Shown: positions 17,052 through 24,136 of the stretch, one piece after another | Layout: every line of letters begins with the position of its first letter | Position numbering within the stretch: the stretch's first letter is position 1 | Assembly (NCBI RefSeq): GCF_026004075.1 | Contig: NZ_BPIK01000001.1 | Span: forward strand, 970,041-1,034,040 | Direction: 5' to 3' | Origin: Meiothermus sp. | Lineage (GTDB): Bacteria > Deinococcota > Deinococci > Deinococcales > Thermaceae | Length of the DNA: 64,000 nt | The notes under the pieces: generated by a model | The model's input: the letters and a program-made list of their open reading frames with translations, nothing else | Databases searched by the model: none | What the model was told of the DNA's origin: nothing | Position numbers and translations under genes: made by a program

Positions 17052-18168
17052 TAGGAGTTACGCAGTTGCCTTCCTCCCCTCTCCTCGGCTACCCTTTTCT
17101 GCAAAGCACACAGACTAAGAGGGATTAGCTGCTATGAACCCACCAAAGTGCAACGACCTGGACTACATCCACTTCCTCATCGCTGCCCAGAGGGTCTTTA
17201 CCTGCAGCGAAGCCGCCCGCTGCCAACCAGAGGCTCCAGCCCACGATGCCTTCACCCGTCTGCTCCAGCGACAGCCTCCCGACACGGAGGCGCTGTGGCA
17301 GGAGGCCAGGGCCTTGGTGGAGCCCACCCGAGGGCTTCTGGTGCTGGACGATACCACCCTGGATAAACCCTACGCCCGGCGGATGGAGTTGGTGACCTAC
17401 CACTGGAGCGGCAAGCACCAGCGGGTGGTCAAGGGGATCGCCCTCATGACCCTGCTGTGGACGGAGGGCCAGGCTCTCATCTCCCTGGTGCACGGGCACA
17501 GCCCGTCCCGAGAGGGGATCGTCCCCTGCGACTTCCGGGTCTACGACAAGCCTTCGGGGGGCCCGAGCAAGAACGCGCACTTTCTGGAGATGCTGCGGGT
17601 GGCCAAGGGACGGGGCTTTGCCCCGGCGTACGTGCTGATGGATAGCTGGTACGCTTCGCTGGAGAACCTGAAGGGGATTGCTGGCCTGGGCTGGCGCTTC
17701 CTCACCCGGCTGAAGGGGAACCGCCTGGTGAACCCTGAGGGGGCGGGGCTGCGGCCGGTGAGCGAGGTAGAGATACCCCCGGCGGGGAGGGTGGTGCACC
17801 TGAAGGGTTTTGGTTTGGTCAGGGTGTTCCGGACGGTTTCAAAAGACGGGGACGCAGAGTACTGGGCGACCAACGACCTGGGGATGCGCGAGGATCAACG
17901 GGGGGAGCTGGAGCGGGCGGGATGGGGTATAGAGGTCTACCACCGGGGCCTCAAGGGGTGTTGCGGGGTGGAGCGGGCCCAGGTGAGGAAGAAGGCTTCG
18001 GTCTTAGGCCACCTGCTGCTGGCCCTGCGGGCTTTCCTCAGGCTGGAGGCATACCGCTTGCGGACGGGGGTGAGCTGGTACGAGTCCAAGACAAGCATCA
18101 TTCGCGAGGCGATACGAAGTTACCTGGCCAATCCCATCCACATCCTTCACCCAACTGCGTAACTCCTA
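17052..18168 (+). mobile_element. 1,117-bp insertion sequence (IS4/IS701-like) with 6-bp target duplication
   Basis: Terminal inverted repeats are perfect over 17 bp: TAGGAGTTACGCAGTTG at 17052-17068 and its reverse complement at 18152-18168. The target duplication AACAAA flanks the element at 17046-17051 and 18169-18174. An uninterrupted version of the site exists at 20675-20695 (TGATAATAATAAATATGG), confirming the insertion. The element carries one transposase gene. It separates the toxin stop from the immunity start by more than 1.1 kb. Confidence 0.93.
17134..18162 (+). CDS. DDE transposase of the insertion sequence (IS4/IS701-like)
   Basis: The 342-residue transposase shows a DDE pattern: LVLDDTTLDKPYAR near residue 71, YVLMDSWYASLENL near residue 167 and the Glu region GWGIEVYHRGLKGCCGVE near residue 262, which resembles the Y-(2)-R-(3)-E-(6)-K signature region of IS4-superfamily enzymes. 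The gene is intact and fills the element from about 80 bp inside the left end to the right inverted repeat. The reading frame runs into the right repeat (its last residues, HPTA, lie within it). An intact gene and perfect ends suggest recent movement. Confidence 0.87.
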   Translation: MNPPKCNDLDYIHFLIAAQRVFTCSEAARCQPEAPAHDAFTRLLQRQPPDTEALWQEARALVEPTRGLLVLDDTTLDKPYARRMELVTYHWSGKHQRVVKGIALMTLLWTEGQALISLVHGHSPSREGIVPCDFRVYDKPSGGPSKNAHFLEMLRVAKGRGFAPAYVLMDSWYASLENLKGIAGLGWRFLTRLKGNRLVNPEGAGLRPVSEVEIPPAGRVVHLKGFGLVRVFRTVSKDGDAEYWATNDLGMREDQRGELERAGWGIEVYHRGLKGCCGVERAQVRKKASVLGHLLLALRAFLRLEAYRLRTGVSWYESKTSIIREAIRSYLANPIHILHPTA

Positions 18169-18178
18169 AACAAATAAT

Positions 18179-18520
18179 ATGGCTACCATCCGTTTGTACG
18201 AAACACCCGGCAAAAACTGGTTTGGTGCCGGCGGCATGTACGACGTGATCTGTGAGTATGCCCTGGCCCACCCCAGCGTGCAGGCCCTGCCCGAGTTTGC
18301 CAAGGCCATTGAGGAATCCCTGTGGTATCGCGGGATTAATTTGTACGAACACGGCGATGCGGCCATCAAAGCCTTCACCGAGGCGGTGGGCGACCTGGTG
18401 CGCTACATTGACTCCCCGGAGGGCAAGGCCCGTTGGGGTGAGCGTCATCCGGTCATCCTGGAGGGGGTTCAAGCGCTTTACGACCTGCTCCTCAACTATG
18501 ACCCCGAGCGGTACAGGTGA
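18179..18520 (+). CDS. putative immunity protein for the first toxin, copy 1
   Basis: The 113-residue acidic protein starts MATIRLYETPG and ends LLNYDPERYR. No known family is recognised. It directly followed the toxin gene before the IS inserted: the second copy at 20692 follows a remnant of the same toxin with only 17 nt between stop and start. No Shine-Dalgarno precedes either copy, so coupling to toxin translation is likely; here the IS breaks it. The C-terminal two thirds are almost identical to the other copy, whereas the first 20 residues differ. Immunity function is inferred from position and duplication. Confidence 0.65.
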   Translation: MATIRLYETPGKNWFGAGGMYDVICEYALAHPSVQALPEFAKAIEESLWYRGINLYEHGDAAIKAFTEAVGDLVRYIDSPEGKARWGERHPVILEGVQALYDLLLNYDPERYR

Positions 18521-18539
18521 GGCTTGCTGGAGGGGGGCA

Positions 18540-18604
18540 TTTGGTACGGCCTACCACCACTTGCATAGGTTCGTAAGCGGCTAGCCGAGTGCTTTAGTAC
18601 CAAA
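18540..18604. repeat. 8-bp inverted repeat at the cassette junction
   Basis: TTTGGTAC at 18540-18547 and GTACCAAA at 18597-18604 are perfect inverted repeats around 49 bp. The right arm ends two bases before the 358-bp repeat begins, and the left arm lies just after the conserved 3' flank of the immunity gene (GGCTTGCTGGAGGGGGGCAT). It marks the joint where a new cassette was added; whether it is a hairpin, a terminator or a recombination site cannot be told. Confidence 0.5.
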
Positions 18605-18606
18605 CA

Positions 18607-18964
18607 GCCAGGGCCTGCGGGCCCAGAGCAGCGCCGGTGAGATCGCCCGGCTGATCCTGGGCTTCATCCCCATCGTGGGCGATGCCGTGGACGGCCTGGA
18701 GCAGCTCTACAACGCCGCCACCGGCAGGCAGGTAGACCCCGTTTTGGCGGTGCTCTCGGCGGCAGGGCTGGCGTTAGACCTGGGCACCGGCGGGGTGGGG
18801 GACGTGACCGCTGGGGTCAAGGCCGCCTACCGCGTCAGCCTGGCCATCAGCCGGCAGGGCGGGGGCCTGGTGGCCCTGGTCATCCGCGAACAGTTCGTCC
18901 AGTTCACCCGCGGGCGGCTCTCGCCGCAGGCGCTGGTGGACGGCCTGCGGCAGCGGTTCGGCAG
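18607..18964 (+). repeat. 358-bp direct repeat, pre-toxin segment, copy 2
   Basis: This is an exact copy of 16017-16374. Here it forms the 5' end of an orphan toxin cassette with no preceding start codon or promoter; an in-frame TAG lies a few codons upstream near 18583. Confidence 0.95.
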
Positions 18965-19715
18965 GGTTGTGGAAATCGTTCGAGCACCGGGTTGCCGGTT
19001 TGGACCGCTTGGGCTAGGCTGCGTCGTCCTATATGACAAGACAGCAACTGCCGTTAGGGCGAGGGAAAGCCTGCAACCTGATACTGCACTCCGCAAGGTG
19101 GATGTGGGCTTGGGAGATGCGAGGCGGTCAAATTTTTCTGAAGCCTGCTACTTGGGAGCTGTTTCGAAGGGGGCTAAGCACCACAGTTTGGCAGAACTTT
19201 CTCTACTTGTCGTAGGACTAACGGAAAGCCAGATAACGGTTCAGTCCAGTAATGGCTGTCTATACACTAGGTTTAACAAGGCTATTCAAGGAACATTCAG
19301 AAGCAAATTTGCAGCAAAAGGAATTCCCCAATCTGAACTTGATGATGCAGCTCCACACCACATAGTTCCGATGAACGCCACTAAAGCTTTTGCGGCTTGT
19401 GACGATGGAGGATTTGATAACTGCTCGGAAGCACGTAGAATTCTGGCGAAGGCCGGAGTGAGTGTTAACGAAGCGTCTAACGGTGTATTACTCCCTTGGA
19501 AGAGGGGAGAACTCAGGATATTCGACACCAAATATCCCAATGCAACAGAACATAGTGGCATGCATACAAAAGTATATTTTAGGAATGTTTACGATAGGTT
19601 ATCGGAACTGGATCGCCGGTTCGGTAGCAATCCTGACCGCCTCTCCAGGGAAGTTCGCAAAGAGCTACAAAAGATTGCAGATGAGCTACTAGCAGGTACT
19701 TTCCCAACGAGGTAA
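18675..19715 (+). CDS. orphan polymorphic-toxin C-terminal cassette, AHH (HNH/EndoVII) nuclease
   Basis: The frame stays open from the 358-bp repeat (18607), but the first possible start is GTG 18675 without a ribosome-binding site, so this is a headless toxin end. After the shared pre-toxin segment (to about residue 97 of 346) the sequence is new and AT-richer. The motif PHHIVPMNA near residue 225, followed by NGVLLPW and HSGMHTKVYFRNVYDRL, fits the AHH family of HNH/EndoVII-fold nucleases, known from bacterial polymorphic toxins. It can be expressed as a secreted toxin only after recombination with the full-length gene upstream. The next gene is a probable immunity protein 9 nt away. Confidence 0.7.
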   Translation: MGDAVDGLEQLYNAATGRQVDPVLAVLSAAGLALDLGTGGVGDVTAGVKAAYRVSLAISRQGGGLVALVIREQFVQFTRGRLSPQALVDGLRQRFGRVVEIVRAPGCRFGPLGLGCVVLYDKTATAVRARESLQPDTALRKVDVGLGDARRSNFSEACYLGAVSKGAKHHSLAELSLLVVGLTESQITVQSSNGCLYTRFNKAIQGTFRSKFAAKGIPQSELDDAAPHHIVPMNATKAFAACDDGGFDNCSEARRILAKAGVSVNEASNGVLLPWKRGELRIFDTKYPNATEHSGMHTKVYFRNVYDRLSELDRRFGSNPDRLSREVRKELQKIADELLAGTFPTR

Positions 19716-19724
19716 TCCCGAAGT

Positions 19725-20414
19725 ATGAGAGTTTATGCCATAAGCAGCGGCTTGCGAGACTCTGATAGTTGCCTTTGGCCTACCTTAGGTCTTGGCTCCA
19801 GGACTCATGAGGTAATGGATCTGATACGAGCGTCCTTTGAATCAGGTGGCTCTAGCTTAGCCGACCACTGGGCTAGGGAGAACTGGGAGATTCCAGCCGT
19901 GGTATTTAACTACGACAATCACCCGAAGGATACTCCACCTGCTAACTTTGATTACTGCCATCCCGTGAGCTCTCTCATCATGGATGAGTATGTCTTTCAA
20001 CTTTTTGATGACTGCCTTTACGGCTCTGGGGAACTGCTACCGCTAAAGTCTACTGGCGACAGTCCATACTACTTGTTTAACTGCACAAAGGTCATTGACG
20101 TGTTGGATACTAAGAGGGGACACTACAACTGGCTTTCTGGTTACAGGGGCAAAGTAGCATCTGCGGCATATGTTCTTGCTTTCAAAAAATTGCCCGCTGG
20201 GCTGGACTTGTTCCGCGTTCCGCAACTCAGCAAAATGCTATTTGCCAGCGAGGAATTCTCAATCCGAATTAGAGAAGAGGGGCAGTGTAACAAGCGGCTA
20301 AGGAGCAATGTTAGGTGTGATCTAGTGTGGGATAGTGACGACCCCACTTACTGGGATGAGCGGTATCCGCCAGAACAGTGGGAGAGAGTCAAAAAGCTCA
20401 AGCACTCTACATAA
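19725..20414 (+). CDS. putative immunity protein of the AHH cassette, Imm11/DUF1629-like
   Basis: The 229-residue protein starts 9 nt after the AHH toxin stop. The segment SGELLPLKSTGDSPYYLFN followed by CTKVIDVLDTKRG (about residues 104-135), and the overall length, resemble the Imm11/DUF1629 family of immunity proteins, which commonly sit beside HNH-type toxins. This is recognition by pattern, not by search. Base composition is clearly AT-richer than the genes outside the locus, and CTCGAG is absent, matching horizontal acquisition together with the AHH domain. Confidence 0.55.
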   Translation: MRVYAISSGLRDSDSCLWPTLGLGSRTHEVMDLIRASFESGGSSLADHWARENWEIPAVVFNYDNHPKDTPPANFDYCHPVSSLIMDEYVFQLFDDCLYGSGELLPLKSTGDSPYYLFNCTKVIDVLDTKRGHYNWLSGYRGKVASAAYVLAFKKLPAGLDLFRVPQLSKMLFASEEFSIRIREEGQCNKRLRSNVRCDLVWDSDDPTYWDERYPPEQWERVKKLKHST

Positions 20415-20465
20415 GTCGAGATCATTCTCTGAAATGTTCCACATGTTTCATCTACTATTGATGAG

Positions 20466-20674
20466 CTGTTAACCCCAGCCAGGCCAAAGCCTTCGCCGCC
20501 AACTTCAACGCGAGGGGTTTTGTGCGTAAAATCTCGGAGGAGCTGATGTTATCGCAGGTTGATTTCGTCATCGTGGAGACGCTGTACATCCCGGAGGCGC
20601 AGAAGGCTGTGGTGGAGGCGCTGATAAACGAACTCCCACCAGACCAGAGGAACCGTATCCGCATACTGCGATAG
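20466..20674 (+). pseudogene. remnant of the first toxin's C terminus
   Basis: The last about 68 codons of the first toxin reappear here (from AVNPSQAKAFAANFN to RNRIRILR and stop), with close identity to 16825-17035. One short block differs: LMLSQVDFV here against LNDSTVDFI there. The 5' part, including the putative nuclease motifs, is missing. It is followed by a second copy of the immunity gene, so a complete related toxin-immunity pair once stood here and the AHH cassette replaced most of it. Confidence 0.85.
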
Positions 20675-20691
20675 CCCTGATAATAATAAAT

Positions 20692-21030
20692 ATGGCTACC
20701 ATCATTCTGTACGAAAATGGCCCTGGTTGGTTCGGGGCTGGCGGCATCTACGATGTGATCTGCGAGTATGCCCTGGCCCACCCCAGCGTGCAGGCCCTAC
20801 CCGAGTTTGCCAAGGCCGTTGAGGAATCCCTGTGGTATCGCGGGATTAATTTGTACGAATACGGCGATGCGGCCATCAAAGCCTTCACCGAGGCGGTGGG
20901 CGACCTGGTGCGCTACATTGCCTCCCCGGAGGGCAAGGCCCGTTGGGGTGAGCGTCATCCGGTCATTCTGGAGCGGGTTCAGATGCTCTACGACCTGCTC
21001 CTCAACTATGACCCCGAGCGGTACAGGTGA
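20692..21030 (+). CDS. putative immunity protein for the first toxin, copy 2
   Basis: The 112-residue protein is a close paralogue of 18179-18520, nearly identical from about residue 22 onward and different near the N terminus (IILYENGPGWFGAGG against IRLYETPGKNWFGAGG). It starts 17 nt after the stop of the toxin remnant with no Shine-Dalgarno, the original toxin-immunity spacing. The downstream flank GGCTTGCTGGAGGGGGGCATT is shared with copy 1 and then diverges. Because copy 1 is cut off from its toxin by the IS, this copy may be a backup, but it too has lost the gene that would carry ribosomes into it. Confidence 0.65.
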   Translation: MATIILYENGPGWFGAGGIYDVICEYALAHPSVQALPEFAKAVEESLWYRGINLYEYGDAAIKAFTEAVGDLVRYIASPEGKARWGERHPVILERVQMLYDLLLNYDPERYR

Positions 21031-21177
21031 GGCTTGCTGGAGGGGGGCATTGGGCAGCAGCGACGAATGCACCTGTCCCATTGAAAGGGATGGTTTGGAG
21101 CATTGAAGAGGCACAACCCATCATCATAGATTTGGTGAGAACCGTATAATCGGCGTGTAGATAAAAGGAGCCCTGCT
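21031..21177 (+). promoter_or_regulatory. end of toxin locus and leader of the PaaK-like gene
   Basis: TATAAT at 21145-21150 is a consensus -10 box and AAAGGAG at 21164-21170 a strong ribosome-binding site for ATG 21178. No convincing -35 box is seen. TCCCATTGAAAGGGA near 21077-21091 is a small hairpin that may end the immunity transcript. Confidence 0.45.
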
Positions 21178-22317
21178 ATGGATCGAGTCCAACGCCTTCG
21201 CACCGTGGTCGCTGCTGCGCAAAAGCACCCCGTTTACGCCCAAAAACTCAGTAACGTAGATGTCCAGAGCCTGACCCCCGAACGCATCACCAGCCTGCCC
21301 CTCACTACCCGTCAGGAGTGGCTGGCCTATATCCAGTCGAACCCCCAGCCCCCCAAAGGCGCGGCCCTGATGCACCTGACCCCGAGCCCGGCCATCGGCT
21401 GGATGCCCGAGTACCTCTCCGCCGAGGACGTGGAGTACCAGGCCCAGGCCTTATCGGCCCAGATGCAGCGCCTGGGGGTGGCCGGAAAGAAAGCCCTGGT
21501 GGCTTTTGGCTACCACATTTTTGCCGGGGGTTGGCTGTTTCACGAGGCCCTGCAACGGGCCGGTGCGATGGTTTTGCCACATGGCCCTGGTGAGGCCGAG
21601 CGCATCGTGCAGCTACAGCAACAGTACGGCTTCGAGATTCTAGTCTCTAACCCCAGCTTTGCCATGAAAATTGCCCAGGCCGGGGGCCGGTTTGAGCTTT
21701 TGATGGCTGGTGGCGAACCCTTTACCTCGGTACCGGGCTACCGCGAGAAGCTCGAGCAGGCCATCGGCGGGGTTGCGGTTGACGCCTACGGCACCTCGGA
21801 GCTGGGGGTGGTAGCCGGGGAGGGACTGGAAAAAAACGGGCTGTGGGAAATCCCCGAGATGGCCATTATCGAGGTGCTCGACCCCGAGACCCTCGAGCCC
21901 ACCCCGGAGGGCGAAAAAGGGGAGATGGTGGTGACCTCGCTCTCGCGCACCCTGATGCCCATGATCCGCTTCCGCACCGGCGACCTGGCGGTGGTATCGC
22001 GCCCCGAGGGGCGGCTCTGCCTGCCCAGGGGGGTGATTGGGCGCACCGACCTGATGGTTAAGGTGAAGGGGGTTAAGCTCTATCCCACCGAACTGGCCCC
22101 CCTGCTCATGGCCTTTGGCATTGACCCCCGTGGCGGAGCCCAACTGGTGGTGGAAACCAAAGAAGGTGGCACCGACAAGCTCACGCTGCGCATCAAGGCC
22201 GAGGCGGTGCCGCCCCAGCTCGGCCCGGCCTTGCAGCAGGCCACCGGCATCCGCCTGGACGAGATTCAGGCCGACCCGGCCCTGGAAGGGCCGCCCCTGG
22301 TGGATAAGCGCTACTAA
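21178..22317 (+). CDS. phenylacetate-CoA ligase-like (PaaK family) AMP-forming enzyme
   Basis: The 379-residue protein resembles PaaK-type adenylate-forming ligases. Visible are GGEPFTSVPGYREKLEQ near residue 179, the AYGTSELGVVAGE motif near residue 202 (YG-TE type), MIRFRTGDLAVVSR near residue 262 and the C-terminal GRTDLMVKVKGVKLYPTEL hinge near residue 284. PaaK proteins are usually about 430 residues; this one is shorter and lacks a clear phosphate-binding loop near the N terminus, so substrate and activity are uncertain. It stands alone between the toxin locus and the nuo operon, with its own -10 box and a hairpin after its stop. Confidence 0.72.
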   Translation: MDRVQRLRTVVAAAQKHPVYAQKLSNVDVQSLTPERITSLPLTTRQEWLAYIQSNPQPPKGAALMHLTPSPAIGWMPEYLSAEDVEYQAQALSAQMQRLGVAGKKALVAFGYHIFAGGWLFHEALQRAGAMVLPHGPGEAERIVQLQQQYGFEILVSNPSFAMKIAQAGGRFELLMAGGEPFTSVPGYREKLEQAIGGVAVDAYGTSELGVVAGEGLEKNGLWEIPEMAIIEVLDPETLEPTPEGEKGEMVVTSLSRTLMPMIRFRTGDLAVVSRPEGRLCLPRGVIGRTDLMVKVKGVKLYPTELAPLLMAFGIDPRGGAQLVVETKEGGTDKLTLRIKAEAVPPQLGPALQQATGIRLDEIQADPALEGPPLVDKRY

Positions 22318-22333
22318 AAATCTCTTCCGAAAG

Positions 22334-22363
22334 CCCCTCCCAGTAAGGCAGATCTGGGAGGGG
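22334..22363 (+). terminator. hairpin after the PaaK-like gene, no T tract
   Basis: CCCCTCCCAG at 22334-22343 pairs perfectly with CTGGGAGGGG at 22354-22363 around a 10-nt loop. It begins 16 nt after the stop. No T run follows, so it may be a terminator of non-classical type or an RNA-stabilising hairpin. Confidence 0.5.
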
Positions 22364-22453
22364 AGTGCCTTGGGGCTTGGCTGGAAGGGTCACGGTAGGT
22401 TTTTCTACAATGTTTGTCCGTATTCCAAACTATCTTCATAAGTAACAACCTGG

Positions 22454-22481
22454 TTGCGTCTGGAAGGTGGAAGTGTAAGAT
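22454..22481 (+). promoter_or_regulatory. nuo: candidate promoter of the nuo operon
   Basis: TTGCGT at 22454-22459 and TAAGAT at 22476-22481 are separated by 16 bp. This leaves a leader of about 84 nt before nuoA, with GAGGAGG just upstream of its ATG. An alternative is TTGTCC near 22415. The rest of the 22318-22571 gap shows nothing else. Confidence 0.4.
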
Positions 22482-22571
22482 GTTGGCGACAGTCGGTCGG
22501 GCGGCAAGGGCTTTACCAAGCCTCGTGAAGATAGGCACAAGCTCGACCACCCTTAGTAGCAGAGGAGGCGC

Positions 22572-22931
22572 ATGTCACCGATAAGTGAGTATCAGGCTTT
22601 ACTGGTGTACCTGGCTGTTGCCGTCGGCATTGCCGTGCTGGCAACCGTGGTGGGGGCCCTCTTAGGCCCTAAAAAGGGTGGGCGTTTCAAGCTGATGCCC
22701 TATGAGTCGGGCAACGACCCTGCCGGGGAGGTCAAGCGCTTCCCGGTGCACTTCTACGCGGTGGCGATGCTTTTCATCATCTTCGATGTGGAGGTGGCCT
22801 TTTTGTGGCCCTACGCGGTGAGCGCCGGCACCGTGGGTGTGGTGGGCTTTGTGGGCCTGCTGGTCTTTACGCTTTTGTTGTTCGTGGGTTTTTTGTACGA
22901 GTGGTACAAGGGCGTGATGAAATGGCACTAG
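22572..22931 (+). CDS. nuoA: NADH-quinone oxidoreductase subunit A
   Basis: The 119-residue membrane subunit (Nqo7 in Thermus) has three hydrophobic helices and the conserved [27 protein letters not shown] loop region between helices 1 and 2 (about residues 36-62), which contributes to the quinone-site fold. AGAGGAGG precedes the ATG. It is the first of fourteen nuo genes in the Thermus nqo order, with short gaps or overlaps throughout. Confidence 0.95.
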   Translation: MSPISEYQALLVYLAVAVGIAVLATVVGALLGPKKGGRFKLMPYESGNDPAGEVKRFPVHFYAVAMLFIIFDVEVAFLWPYAVSAGTVGVVGFVGLLVFTLLLFVGFLYEWYKGVMKWH

Positions 22932-22957
22932 CGCGCCCGGCCCAAAGGGGGTTTTGA

Positions 22958-23497
22958 ATGGCAACCATTGCAGACCTATTCACAAAAGATGTGCAGGAGC
23001 TGGAAAACGAGGGGGTTTTGTTCACCACCCTCGAGAAGCTCATCGCCTGGGGGCGCTCGAATAGCCTGTGGCCGGCGACCTTTGGTCTGGCCTGCTGTGC
23101 CATCGAGATGATGGCCTCGACCGACGCCCGCAACGACCTATCTCGTTTTGGCTCCGAGGTCTTCCGGGCCTCACCCCGCCAGGCCGATGTGATGATTGTG
23201 GCCGGGCGGCTCTCCAAAAAAATGGCCCCGGTGATGCGTCGGGTCTACGATCAGATGCCCGACCCCAAATGGGTCATCTCGATGGGGGCCTGCGCCTCCT
23301 CGGGGGGGATGTTCAACAACTACGCCATCGTGCAGAACGTGGACAGCGTGGTGCCGGTGGATGTGTTTGTGCCGGGCTGCCCGCCCCGGCCCGAGGCCCT
23401 CATCTATGCGGTGATGCAGCTTCAGAAAAAAATCCAGGGTAAGGCCCGCGACGACCAGGGTCGCAAGCTGCCCAAGGTGGAGGCCTGGAAGCGCTAG
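22958..23497 (+). CDS. nuoB: NADH-quinone oxidoreductase subunit B
   Basis: The 179-residue peripheral-arm subunit (Nqo6) carries cluster N2, the last Fe-S centre before quinone. Its ligands are visible: the adjacent cysteine pair in [11 protein letters not shown] near residue 45, a Cys in MGACASSGG near residue 110 and one in GCPPRPEA near residue 140. Length agrees with the family. It begins 26 nt after nuoA. Confidence 0.96.
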   Translation: MATIADLFTKDVQELENEGVLFTTLEKLIAWGRSNSLWPATFGLACCAIEMMASTDARNDLSRFGSEVFRASPRQADVMIVAGRLSKKMAPVMRRVYDQMPDPKWVISMGACASSGGMFNNYAIVQNVDSVVPVDVFVPGCPPRPEALIYAVMQLQKKIQGKARDDQGRKLPKVEAWKR

Positions 23498-23506
23498 GCG
23501 CTCGAG

Positions 23507-24136
23507 GTGGACATGCAAAAGCTGACCGAGCTAAAAAAACAGGCTCAAGCCAACGGTTGGGCCATCGAGGAGGCCCACGGCAACACCTGGGTGGTGGTGC
23601 CCCGCGGCGAGTTCAAAGCCTTGTTGGCCCAGCTCAAAAGCCAGGGCTGGAACTACCTGGCCGACGTGGTGGGCATTGACTACCTGAAATACCCCCAACC
23701 CAAACCGGAACGTTTCTGCGTGGTCTACGAACTGGTCTCGCTGCCGGGCTACCAGGGGGGCGATGGCAGCCGGGTCTTTATCCGGGTGTATGTGCCTGAG
23801 GCCAGCCCCAGCCTGCCCAGCCTGACCGACCTGTGGATGGGGGCCGACTACCTCGAGCGCGAGGTGTTCGACCTGCTGGGCATCCGCTTCGAGGGCCACC
23901 CCGACCTGCGCAAAATCCTGACCCCCGAAGACCTGGAAGGCCACCCCCTGCGCAAGGACTTCCCCCTGGGCGAGACCCCTACGCTGTTCAAAGAGGGGCG
24001 CTTCATTGACCCCGACGCCTTCCGGGCTGGCCTGTCCGGCGATAAAAGCGGCATGACCGGCTGGCGGGGCGGTACCCGCAAGGGCTACCAGGACGTGGCC
24101 GCTGAGGTGCAGAAGGTTGTGAAGGGAGGCAACTGA
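23507..24136 (+). CDS. nuoC: NADH-quinone oxidoreductase subunit C
   Basis: The 209-residue subunit (Nqo5) has the 30-kDa family signature [21 protein letters not shown] near residue 115 and RKDFPLGE near residue 150. It contacts NuoD and NuoB in the connecting part of complex I. GTG 23507 opens the frame; ATG 23513 two codons later is an equally good start. The last base of its stop is the first base of nuoD's ATG (TGATG), implying coupled translation. Confidence 0.94.
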   Translation: MDMQKLTELKKQAQANGWAIEEAHGNTWVVVPRGEFKALLAQLKSQGWNYLADVVGIDYLKYPQPKPERFCVVYELVSLPGYQGGDGSRVFIRVYVPEASPSLPSLTDLWMGADYLEREVFDLLGIRFEGHPDLRKILTPEDLEGHPLRKDFPLGETPTLFKEGRFIDPDAFRAGLSGDKSGMTGWRGGTRKGYQDVAAEVQKVVKGGN

